From assembly GCA_017871115.1 (NCBI GenBank), contig JAFCIZ010000006.1, forward strand, positions 124,001-188,000: DNA of 64,000 bases. Direction: 5' to 3'. A program made the translations under genes and the position numbers. Positions 53,973 to 64,000 of the stretch are shown here, piece after piece; position 1 is the stretch's first letter, and each line of letters begins with the position of its first letter. The notes beneath the pieces are model-generated. The model was given only the letters and a program-made list of their open reading frames with translations. It did no database searches and was not told where the DNA came from. Source of the stretch: Cunninghamella blakesleeana (lineage: Eukaryota; Mucoromycota; Mucoromycetes; Mucorales; Cunninghamellaceae).

Positions 53973-54014
<42 letters not shown>

Positions 54015-54515
54015 AACGGATTTATTCATCCATTATATATAGAAACAAAGATCAACAAAAGTTTCATTATTATTTTTCACAATAAGAATAAAGATGGGTA
54101 TTTTCAACCAAAAGATTAGTTCTTTTTCTTTTTTTTCTTTTTTGTTCGATGAATTAGGTATGTTTCTTTTTTTTAATATATATATTAAATAGAAAAAAAA
54201 AAAAAAATGAAAAGATTAACATTAATTTTCTCATTCTCTTTTTTGTTTTTATATTCTTTTATCTTTTCATCGATATTTGTTTATAAACTTCTAGAAAACT
54301 GTTTATATATTTATATAGAACATATACACGTCTATCATTAATAACAAAACAAGTATCTTACTAGTTTTGCGTTTTATTTTATTTTTTATAAATTATATCA
54401 TTATCAAATCTATCTACACATACGTATATTATATATATATATATTTGTTGGGGGTTATAAAAAGTAAGTGTATATATTCATTTGTATATCAAGTTTTTAT
54501 TATTATTTATTATTA

Positions 54516-54554
<39 letters not shown>

Positions 54555-54928
54555 TGCATAGAAAACAAAGCAAATTAAAGAAAAAAAAAAAAACACAAGA
54601 AAATAAAGAAGGGAATTAATAATTATTTACATATGAAAAAGTTGGATATAAAACTAATTACTTTTTTTAATTTTTCTTTTTCTTTTTTTCTTTTTCAAAG
54701 TATACATATTTGCTCTTTTTTTTATATTTAATTGCTATTTTTTTTTTTTTTTTTTTTTATTAAAATAATAATAATCAAAGTATCCTATTATATATATATA
54801 TCTATCTATCTACCGATTCAATTTTATCTATTATTGTACTATTTGCGTGTCTGTGTGTCTTTTATTGTCATCTTTTTTATTATTATTGTATTTTTTATTT
54901 ATTCGACGTTGACCAAAAAAAAAAAAAT
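53523..54928. other. Spacer upstream of the homeodomain gene
   Basis: 1.4 kb with no supported gene. A poly(T) run of 39 bases is at 53975-54013, and (ATA)n is at about 54519-54550. A short open frame after 54092 (MGIFNQKISS) stops within 30 codons and is not a gene. Confidence 0.45.
53975..54013. repeat. Poly(T) run, 39 bases
   Basis: Longest homopolymer in the window. It is upstream of the homeodomain gene. The length is prone to sequencing error. Confidence 0.9.
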
Positions 54929-57019
54929 ATGATGGATTTGCTTGCATTTTATCCACAGCAAGAACCAAGTGATATTACTTATCCTCCAAAAGAAAAAAGT
55001 GGTGCCATCAAGTTACCTATTGGTTATAAAAAAATTAACAAGCAAAATTATTTAAACTTTGTTGATAATGCCGATCATGATCGAATAAATAAATATAGCA
55101 CTGAAATAGATGATGAATTCCTTTATTACCAACGTACGGTATCTCCTTTTCTTAAGTTGGAAGAATTAGTTTACCACTTTCAAGATTTATCCTCTTTTGT
55201 TTTCCATCCTGATTTTGATTATTTTATTTCTTGTTGGATTGAATATCAATATCATATTCTTATAAGTAAAGAGCCCTTGTGTCGCCCTAAAGTGTTGAAT
55301 TGGTTGGTATCTAGTTCGCGTCATTTGGTCTCGGTGATTGATTATTATTCATCTTTATCTTCTACTACTACTATGTCGATTTCCAATGAAATTGAAAAGG
55401 AACAAGAATCAAAATGGGATAATCTTGAATCATCTACTTTTCATGTTTGTTGGGCTTTTAAAAGATTGTTAAACCGAATGCAAATCACCTATAAACTAAT
55501 TGTTATGATTGATAATGGTCGATGTTTGAATCAAACGCCACAGATGGTTATGGTTCCCCTATATAAAGACATTATGAATCAAGGTCTTGGACAACAGCAG
55601 CTGCAACAACGACAAATGGGAGCATTTATAACATCATTAGAAGAGTTATCACCTACTCCACCACACTTATCTCGTCATTCTTCAGCAGCTTCTTCTTCTT
55701 TTTCAACCCCAATGCAAACACCTTTCATTTTAGATAATAGCACAAATACTGCCACTATATATAGCAATGAAAATAACAATAACAATAATATGAATCCATT
55801 TGAAAATCAGTTTAATCATGTTGTTTCATCATCATCGTCTACATCTTCTTCACCAATACCATCTCCTCTATCTCCTCATTCATATTATCCTTCTTTATCA
55901 TCATCTTATTCCTTACCTTATTCATCCTTTAGACCTTATTCTTGTCCGGAAGTGATACCTTATTTAAATGATTCTTATTCCAATATGATTTCTTATGTTC
56001 ATCCTATTTCTGTCATGTTACCACAAATGTCTTCAACTTCATCCACAATTAGTCATATAAACTGTTTTCAACCTGCCAATTTAACACCAACCAATCCTTG
56101 TTTTTATTCTTCATCTATACAACAAATACCAAATAATAATAATAGTAATAATGATCAGTACCGTCAACTCCCTTCTATGGAAATAAATCATGAATATCCA
56201 TTTAATGTACTTTTTTATCCAAAAGAATCCATCCAAGAAGTTATGGAAGAAGAGCAAGGATCTGGAGAAGATATGAGTTTCTTGACAACGACGCTTATTG
56301 ATACTAATCACCATCCTTTTTGCCAAGATATATATTCGCAAGTCAAAAATAGAAGAAGTATTGATCAACACCAAGAGGCAGAGGTTGTAGTAATAGAGGG
56401 AAAAAATGAAGAAGGTGATGATGAAGAAGAAGAAGATGACGATAACAATGATTATGCCAATGATAAGGATTATCAAAATAGTGAATCTACAGCCAATGAA
56501 GCAGATGAAGAAGAAGACAACCATTCCTCTTTCCAAAAAAAAGAACCAATCAAAAAAGAATGCTATAACCAGCAACATCAGCAGCAACAAGATCATCATA
56601 CTAACACCACGATCATGACTACTACTACTGCCTTAGCCAGAAAAAAGAATATTACCAACACCGATAACAACGCCGCTTCCATTAGTACCATTCGTTATCG
56701 ACAACAGCAACGTCAACAACGTCGTCGAGGTCGTACAGCTACTTCATATGATACAGAAACTACTAAATATTTAAAACGTGTTTTTTTCACCGTATATAGC
56801 CAAAGGGATAAATTAACTAAAGAGCAACGTAAAGAAGTACAGCAACATACTCAGTTACAGCCTAGAAATATTACATATTGGTTTTCTAATCATAAACGCC
56901 GTTTTCAACAAAGTTTGGAGCTTTATAAACGCGTATTGACTGAAAGTAAAGGTGTAATTCAAAACTATGATGACTACTTAAACTGGAGACGTAAGCAAGG
57001 TTTACCTGAAGAAGACTAA
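54929..57019 (+). CDS. Homeodomain transcription factor
   Basis: A single-exon 696-aa protein. Near the C-terminus (about 604-660) lies a 60-residue homeodomain of the typical, non-TALE length: TKYLKRVFFTVYSQRDKLTK, then QLQPRNITYWFSNHKRR. Helix 3 has the invariant W651, F652 and N654 (positions 48, 49, 51), while position 53 is Lys rather than Arg. A basic RRRGR precedes it. The N-terminal 150 residues are structured and rich in aromatic residues (LEELVYHFQDLSSFVFHPDFDYFI), a possible dimerisation region like that of fungal homeodomain regulators. The middle is Ser/Asn/Pro-rich, and an acidic stretch around 490-530 could activate transcription. It acts in the nucleus; targets are unknown. 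Two ATGs are adjacent (54929 and 54932); the first is used. Confidence 0.87.
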   Translation: MMDLLAFYPQQEPSDITYPPKEKSGAIKLPIGYKKINKQNYLNFVDNADHDRINKYSTEIDDEFLYYQRTVSPFLKLEELVYHFQDLSSFVFHPDFDYFISCWIEYQYHILISKEPLCRPKVLNWLVSSSRHLVSVIDYYSSLSSTTTMSISNEIEKEQESKWDNLESSTFHVCWAFKRLLNRMQITYKLIVMIDNGRCLNQTPQMVMVPLYKDIMNQGLGQQQLQQRQMGAFITSLEELSPTPPHLSRHSSAASSSFSTPMQTPFILDNSTNTATIYSNENNNNNNMNPFENQFNHVVSSSSSTSSSPIPSPLSPHSYYPSLSSSYSLPYSSFRPYSCPEVIPYLNDSYSNMISYVHPISVMLPQMSSTSSTISHINCFQPANLTPTNPCFYSSSIQQIPNNNNSNNDQYRQLPSMEINHEYPFNVLFYPKESIQEVMEEEQGSGEDMSFLTTTLIDTNHHPFCQDIYSQVKNRRSIDQHQEAEVVVIEGKNEEGDDEEEEDDDNNDYANDKDYQNSESTANEADEEEDNHSSFQKKEPIKKECYNQQHQQQQDHHTNTTIMTTTTALARKKNITNTDNNAASISTIRYRQQQRQQRRRGRTATSYDTETTKYLKRVFFTVYSQRDKLTKEQRKEVQQHTQLQPRNITYWFSNHKRRFQQSLELYKRVLTESKGVIQNYDDYLNWRRKQGLPEED

Positions 57020-57772
57020 AAAATTTAAAATATATTTAGTTTTGTTAGTTTATTATATATATCGTTATTATTATTATTATGCACAATATTTTTTTATCAT
57101 GTTTTTCTATTTGTGTATATAATTTTTTTTTATCTACTTATCATATTATCTGATTTTTTTAAGGCACAAGTTTTTTAATAATAATAATAAAAAAAGTGAC
57201 GAAAATGAAAAAAAAAAGAGTTTGTCCAAAAAGAGATTAATTTTTTTTTTAAAAAAAAAAATTGCGGCCAATCAAAAAATTGAAACGCAGAGCATGATTT
57301 CAAGTAAAAGTCTTTACTATTTAATTATAACCTATCAAAACAAGGCATGATCGATATATAAAATAAAAGATGTATAATATGAAATATTAAACTATTTAAT
57401 ATATGAAACTATTTATTTTATTTATTTTTTATCTTCTTTTACGATCCAGTCAATTCAAGCATGCATTAAAAAATTATTTATATTTTTTTTTTTTGCTCTT
57501 TGTCATACAAATCATTATTTCTAATAAACACACGCGTGCCCCTTCTCTCTCACTCTCTCTTATATCATTATCATATTATAATAATCATAATAATACGTAC
57601 CCCAAACTTAATTCCAACCATCCCCTCAATTTTTTTTTAAATCACGGATCCTAATTTCTTTTTTATTTCATTTCTCTTCCTTTTCTTTTTCTTTTTCTCT
57701 CTTTTCCTCTTTTTTTTTTTTAGTATACTTTTTTTTTATTATCTTCATTATTATAAAATAAAATAGAAAATT
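57020..57772 (+). promoter_or_regulatory. BTA1 promoter region
   Basis: Contains a CCAATCA box at 57268-57274 and a CT-rich tract at about 57655-57722 just before the start codon. A frame of 83 codons at 57403-57654 is low complexity and not supported as a gene. Confidence 0.5.
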
Positions 57773-60667
57773 ATGAGTAAAAAATCATCTATTCGATTGG
57801 TTTGGATTCCAGTTTGCCTTGGATTAACACATTTAACATTACAAGTAAATTTATTACAACCTTTCTTTGTTCAGTATCGATGGGCTCATGCTTTAATGTT
57901 AAGTTTGGTTGGTACAACAGTTTCCATGTTACTTACTTGGCAATCCATTAAAACCCCTTTGATGTTTATGTATTCTTGTTTCTTTAAACCTCTTGGAAAA
58001 CATTCTAATCAACAAAACCGTTTGGAATCCTTTTATCAAGATCAAGCTACAAGTAAGGATAATGATAATAAAAGATATATATATATATATTAAAAAAAAA
58101 AATGAAAACAGACGTGTCTTTTTTCTCTACTTTTATTTCCTTATCGACATTTATTTATTCATTTCAATTTTATTTTATTTTAATATTTACAAGTTTATGA
58201 TCGTTCTAGAGGACCTTTATTAAAAGGTAGAAAAACCATGCTAAAGTTATGTGCTGCTCAATTAAAAGATCAAATTGCTAATGGTGCTAATCGTAAACCT
58301 ATTTGGGTTGATCTTGGTGGTGGTACTGGTAAAGTTATTAGTCTTTTTTAAATATCACTAATCATTTTACTGTTGCTATTTTTTAATATTATTTATTTAT
58401 TTATTTGTATTTATATCTATTTTTATTTACCTTTAGGTTGGAATATTGAACAAATGCATCAATCCTTCCCTATTGATCAATTTGAACATGTTTATTTGGT
58501 TGATTTAACCCCTTCCCTTTGTGAAGTTGCTAAGAAACGATTTGAACAACGCGGATGGAAGAATGTTACTGTTTTATGTCAAGATGCAAGTGGTTTCCAA
58601 ACGGATACTCCTATTGACGGTTGCGTTCAATTAGTTACCATGTCCTATTCTTGTAAGTTTTACTCCCTAAAAAAAGAAAAAAAAAACAACGCCCTTTTTA
58701 AAGTTTATTTATTTGTTTTTTTTTATTTATAACCTTTTTTTATAAAACCAAACCTTAATTTTAGTGTCAATGATGGATATGTATTTCCCAGTAGTTGATC
58801 GAATTCAATCCTTATTATCGCCTGAAGGTATTGTTGGAGTATGTGATTTCTATGTTTCTGGTCGTACGATTCCTTCCAATGGCATTGTTGCACAACATAA
58901 ACGTAAATGTAATTGGTTAACCAGATACTTTTGGCAAATGTGGTTTGAATTCGATCATATTCATTTAGCACCAGGTCGTAGAGATTATTTAGAGTACAAG
59001 TTTGGAACCATTAAAAGTTTAAACCGAAGCAATCATTTTGTTATTCCATATCTCATTCAAATTCCTTATTATGTTTGGTTGGGCTGTAGTAAATCCTTAT
59101 TAATCAATCCTAGTAATGCTGAATTTGAAGATGAAAATGCAAGTGTGTCCAGTAGTGACCTTTCTCCAATCTTAAAATCATCAGGATCCCATTCTCCCGT
59201 AAACTTTGCAAGAAGAGAATCTTCTTTATCATCCTCTAGTTCTAGTTCCTTGACGACACTTTATCAAAATAAAAAATGGCGCTTGGATTATAACCCTGAA
59301 TTACCTTGTCATACCCAATTCAGATCTTATATTTATGCTTTTACTTGGGAAGATCCTCGCGTTGATTTACAATACCTTAATTTGACCAAAGATGATATCT
59401 TATTTGTTATAACTTCTGCTGGAGATAATGCTTTAGAATATGCTTTACATCAACCTAAAAGAATTCATTGTATTGATATGAACCCATGCCAGGTAAGTTC
59501 TAATAAAAAAAATATATCATGTGATTAAAATAGAAAACATGTAAAGGAACAAGACAGAAATACTCATTTTTTTTTTTAAAAAAAAAATACCAATAACAAC
59601 AATTATAGAATCACTTACTAGAACTCAAATTGGCAGGTATTTCATCATTAGAGTATGAAGATTTTTGGCGTATGTTTGGTGAAGGTCGACATCCCTTATT
59701 CCAATCATTACTTCATGACGTTATTTCACCTCATCTTAGTGCTTATGCTTATCAATATTGGACACAACATTCTGATCGATTTTCACATAAATTTTATAAA
59801 ACGGGTTACTCTGGTTTAGCTTTATCTATTTTCGAATGGTGGGTACGTATGAATGGTTTATCAAAACATGTTCAAAACATGTGTCAAGCTACTACAATTG
59901 AAGAACAAAATGCTATTTGGTTGGAGCATATTCGTCCAGCTATGTTTTCTCCAATGATTCGTAAAGTATTGAATAATCCTATGTTTATGTGGAATGCCCT
60001 TGGTGGTAAGATTTATATACTATTATTATAACTTTTTTTTTTTTTTTTTTAAAAAAAAAGGAAAAAACCATATTATTAAATTAGTATAAATTACTCATTT
60101 CCTTTCCTATTTTAATCAATATTTATTTTAGTACCTATGAATCAAATGAACATGTTCTTACAAGAATGTACAACCCAAGAATATATTGAAAATACATTAG
60201 ATCCCATCCCATCCCATAGTTTACTTCGTACTGATCAATACTTCTACCATCTATGTATGACCCAAAAATATACTCAAGAATCTTGTCCATCCTATTTAAC
60301 CTTTGAAGGATTTAACAAATTAAAAACATCCGGTGCTTTAGATGCTTTCCGATTACATACCGATTCTATATTAAATGTCTTGACTACATTACCAGATAAC
60401 TATTTAACAATTTTAGTAGTGATGGATCATATGGACTGGTTTGATCCTCAATCCCATGATGAATTATTGGATGAAATCAAACAAATGAATCGTGCTTTAC
60501 AAGTTGGTGGTCATGTCTATTGGCGTAGTGCTGGTACAAAGCCTTGGTATAATAAACTTTTTGAACAAAACGGTTTTCAAGTGGAAGCTTTAGGCATTCG
60601 TACTCCTGGAAAAGTCATTGATCGTGTGAATATGTATGCAAGTTTCTATCGTGGAAGAAAACTTTAA
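57773..60667 (+). CDS. BTA1: Betaine lipid (DGTS) synthase, BtaB-BtaA fusion (6 exons)
   Basis: Exons 57773-58052, 58194-58328, 58437-58652, 58765-59492, 59609-60005 and 60132-60667 close in frame as 763 aa. The enzyme makes diacylglyceryl-trimethylhomoserine from diacylglycerol and S-adenosylmethionine. The N-terminus has two hydrophobic segments (about 9-60). The methyltransferase half (BtaB-like) contains WVDLGGGTGWNIE and HVYLVDLTPSLCE. The C-terminal half (about 395-763) is the DUF3419 aminocarboxypropyl transferase (BtaA-like), with YAFTWEDPRVDLQYL, ITSAGDNALEYAL, IHCIDMNPCQ, DHMDWFDP and GGHVYWRSA. Both activities are therefore in one chain, as in other fungi and algae, and it probably works at the ER membrane. 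It allows phosphatidylcholine replacement under phosphate limitation, as known for the family. It is convergent with the casein kinase gene. Confidence 0.95.
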
Positions 60668-61334
60668 GTTAGTTACATAGTTGAATAGGATTTTATTTAT
60701 ATTTATTTACTTTTATATTTTATATTATTGTTTTGATAACACTATTATTTTTTATATTATATATACTTTAATACATATTATTTATTGTTTATTATTTTAT
60801 TTTTATTTTATTTTTCATACGTACCCTAAATCCAAATGGTATTTCATGATCCAACTGCTTCTTGTAAATGAATTGCTTTTTATTAATATTAATACTATTA
60901 CTTTATTTCCTTGTTGATAAATATATTTGAAATGATGCTCGAAGTTCAATTCATTTTTTATATAAAAAAGTACAGATTGGTTGATCCATTTAATGTTTAT
61001 TTCATTAAATTGGTAGAATAAAAAAAAAAGCTAAAAAATCCATTTTATATCGTAATAATTAGTAGATGATCGTTTTATAAAAATATATCCTAAAAAGATG
61101 TAAAAATGAAGAAAAATATAATAAAAATATATAGGTGTAATCAAGTATAATATTCAGTATGATGATGATAGAAAGGAAAAAAAAAAAAGAAAATGATAAA
61201 TATAAAGGTACTAGGGTTATAATGAGGGTTCACTGTTATACATGAGAAGGGGGAGGGTTTTTTTAAAAAAATAAATAAAAATAAAAGAATAGTACTGATT
61301 AATAACCATTTTTCTTTTTTTCTTTTTTTTTCTT
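60668..61334. other. Convergent spacer BTA1 / casein kinase I
   Basis: 667 bp between two stops. AT-rich and without a recognised gene. It might include a further C-terminal exon of the casein kinase if the splice donor discussed there is used. Confidence 0.4.
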
Positions 61335-63032
61335 TTATTTATATATATTTTTTTCTTTTATATTTATATCTATATTTCTTACACATAATGGTAAACGTTT
61401 AGAATCAGGAAGGTTGTTATTTTTTGCATTTGAGTTTGGTGCACGACGAAAAGAGGATGTTGGTTCAGTTGGTACAGTATTTGTAGGAGTGACGACCCGT
61501 GATGAGGATGCTAACATACGACTGTTTGTATCACCTCCAGTAGCAGCTGCAGTTTCCAAAGGTTCATTGTCTTCGTCGTTATCTTGTGCTTGTTTTGGTT
61601 TAAATTCACTTTGTTTTTGTCCTTCTTCTTTATTCTACATGATAATAATGTATATATATATATATATATATATATATGTCATTATTATATTTACTCTTAT
61701 TTTTATTTCATATTTATTGATATATATAAACTTACCAGTTTAAAGATAGACCAATCGAAAACATAATCATATTGATATCCTTCTCTAAGAAATAAATCAC
61801 GGAATAACTTGCGTAAATAAGTGTAATCAGGCTTATCGTCAAATCGTAAAGAACGAGTATAATTAAGATAAATAGCAAATTCGCTTGGAAATCCACGACA
61901 TAAGAGTTCTGTAGGTGTTGTCATTTTTTTTTCCATAATACGGTCATATTTTTGTTTTTTATTGGCTGCTTTTAAACCTTGCCAGGGTAATGATCCTCTG
62001 CAAAAATACATAAGTACATAACCTAATGATTCAAGATCATCTCGTCGTGATTGTTCTATTAAAAAAAAAAGTCATAAGGTCATTAATAAACGTTTTAAAA
62101 TAATAATGATACTTTTTTTATTATTTTTTTAAAAAAAAAGAAATAAAATAAAATAAGAAAACCTACCTACACCCAAATGAGTATTAATACTTGCATATCT
62201 GGCTGTCCCAGTTAAATTTTTATTTTCTTTGTATGGGATATGTAAATGGGTACGCGAATCCCGGAATTTCTTTGCTAAACCAAAATCAATAACATTTACT
62301 TGATTTCCTCTTTTTCCAATTCCCATCAAAAAGTTATCAGGTTTAATATCACTATCATTTAAAATATTTGAAATAAATTAAAATACAATTTAGAAAGGCT
62401 TGTTCAGATCTTTTAAAAAGATGTTATATTTGTATATTTCTTTATTTTTAATATATAACTTACCGATGTATGAAGTTTTTTGAATGAATGTATTCAATAC
62501 GAGATAACTAAACAAAATGGTAACAGTGATAAAGATGATGATTAGTTTCTGATAAATTTAAAATATACCCACATTTATATACATATTTATATATAATCCC
62601 ATCATATTATCTCTTTATAGTTAAAATAACCTTATTTTTTTTTATTTATTTTTTTACCATTTGATCCGCCAAAAGTAATACAGTTTTTAAAGTAAACTTG
62701 CGTCTAACGAAATTGAATAAATCTTCCAAGGATGCTATTTTAAGAAAAGGGAATGTTATTACATTTATACTGATACTATTATAGTTATTATTCGTATGTA
62801 TCCAAAAAGTTTTACTTACGTCCTAATAAATCTATAACCATAGCATGATAATCACATTCAGTGCCATACCAACGAACAAAAGGTATACCAACTCCACCAG
62901 ATAAAGCCTTGTAAACTTTAGCTTCATATTCTAATTGAGGATGTTTTGCTTTTATTGATTCTAATTTAATAGCTACTTCTTCATTTGTTACGATATTTGT
63001 ACCTAATAAAATGATAGCAATGGTAAGAGTTA

Positions 63033-63072
<40 letters not shown>

Positions 63073-63244
63073 TCATTGTAATAGAAAAGAATAGTAATTT
63101 TTGGCTTTTAAAATAAATAAATAAATAAATACTATATAAGTAGGAATAAAGCTTACCTAGGTAAATATCACCAAATGATCCAGACCCAATCTTGCGTCCA
63201 ATACGATATTTATTTCCAACTCTTAAATCCATAGATTGTGCCAT
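61335..63244 (-). CDS. Casein kinase I, Hrr25/CK1-delta-like (7 exons)
   Basis: Exons 63244-63157, 63002-62820, 62734-62658, 62507-62464, 62351-62167, 62055-61736 and 61634-61335 close in frame as 398 aa. CK1 features are the glycine loop [12 protein letters not shown], Lys42 in [18 protein letters not shown] (Asp132), DFG at 153-155, the CK1-specific [20 protein letters not shown] in the activation segment, and [15 protein letters not shown]. The kinase core fills residues 1-300. The Hrr25/CK1-delta group acts in DNA repair, vesicle traffic, ribosome maturation and meiosis. The tail is short and low complexity. Its last ten codons (after CV) look like read-through into a splice donor (TGT|GTAAGA on the minus strand), so the true C-terminus may lie in an unseen last exon; the coding part up to that point is firm. 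Confidence 0.92.
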
Positions 63245-64000
63245 ATTAAATAATTATAAAATACAAAAGTTCAATATCTCTTTTAAAGGATGGAAAAATA
63301 TTTTAAATATTAATAATTATAATAATAATAATAATAATAAAGGATAGATATCTATATTTTTCAATATAAATAATAAGTGAGGTTTAAAGGAATTGGAAAA
63401 ATAATAATAATGAAAAATGGTTTGATATGATATTTTTATTATTATTATTTATAAAATAAAAAAAAAGAATAACAATTTAAAAGTAATAAAGATTTACAAG
63501 AATAAGAAGAATGGTGATGGAAGTAAAATAGATGGATATAAAATAATGTTGAAGAAGGAAAAAAAAAAAAAAAATGAAAGAGAGGAAAAAAAACGCTGAA
63601 GCCAAATAAAATTTTATAGCCAGAAAATTGTGACCTTCGAAATCTTCATTTAACCCAAAAATTCACTAAGTCACTTGAAATTTTTGTTTCTTTTTCTACT
63701 TTCATTTTTTAAAAAGGGTATTATCTAAAATAAAAATGCACTCAATGTATTATAAGGAATTCATTCTCTAATTGTTATTCATTTCCTTTTGAATCAGAAA
63801 TTTTCTTTAATATTATGTAAACCATTAAGAGCAACTAAAAAAAATCAATATATGGAGAAATTAAAAGTATGAACTAGAGCTACAAAGTTAATGTAACATC
63901 AATGGCTCTTTTATTTGATTATCTGAAGGATTTTCAAAGCAAGTAATAGTAAAAGTATGGATACTTAAAAAAAAGTATTAAATGGAACGAATACATTTTC
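63245..64000. promoter_or_regulatory. Casein kinase I promoter region and right edge
   Basis: Upstream of the start at 63244. A (TAA)n run is at about 63320-63342 and a purine tract at about 63550-63595 (CT-rich on the gene's strand). No further gene is seen before the window ends. Confidence 0.45.

Noticed and set aside
54092..54180. Short frame starting MGIFNQKISS
   Set aside because: Stops within 30 codons and shows no spliced continuation.
56111..56599. Minus-strand frame of 162 codons
   Set aside because: Antisense to the acidic part of the homeodomain gene; hydrophobic only because of complementary GAA/GAT codons.

Overview
The window is 64 kb of a very AT-rich fungal nuclear chromosome. 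Fungal origin is shown by short spliceosomal introns (mostly about 50-110 bp, GTRNGT...YAG), pyrimidine-rich tracts before start codons, asparagine- and glutamine-rich regulators, a Zn(2)Cys6 activator, a BTA1-type betaine-lipid synthase, an ESA1 acetyltransferase and a KIN1-type kinase. An HSPA12-like Hsp70, a WRKY/GCM1-like zinc finger, an animal-type NTAQ1 and a complex I assembly factor point to an early-diverging filamentous fungus, most likely Mucoromycota (Mucorales-like). The species is an inference. There is no organellar, bacterial, rRNA or CRISPR signal.

Left part (1-12 kb): PAF1 (-), then a repeat-rich gene-poor stretch of about 5.7 kb. That stretch holds one predicted secreted protein (-), a candidate solo LTR with a 4-bp target duplication (5976-6628) and a tRNA-Arg(CCU). 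It is followed by a small DMAC1-like mitochondrial gene (+), an R3HCC1L-like gene (+) and an endopolyphosphatase PPN1 (-).

Middle (12.7-45 kb): a Zn(2)Cys6 regulator, a ten-exon ABCC transporter with two suspicious lesions, and a WRKY/GCM1-like regulator, all on the minus strand. ESA1 (-) and NTAQ1 (+) diverge from a 523-bp promoter. A KIN1-type kinase and an HSPA12-like ATPase follow on the minus strand, then a SAM methyltransferase (+), an 869-residue disordered protein with a KEN box (-) and an UNC93-like membrane protein (-).

Right part (45-64 kb): a 3.4-kb gap with no recognisable gene, an MFSD1-like transporter (-), a GDSL esterase (+), a homeodomain protein (+), BTA1 (+) and a casein kinase I (-).

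The genes are mostly unrelated housekeeping and regulatory loci; there is no biosynthetic cluster. Gene models were spliced by eye from GT...AG boundaries and reading-frame continuity, and every multi-exon model closes in frame except the ABCC transporter. The items most worth a second look are the ABCC lesions, the WRKY/GCM1-like regulator, the R3HCC1L-like protein with a possible EJC-binding-like N-terminus, the repeated ESM[DE][LV] motif in the disordered protein, and the candidate solo LTR.
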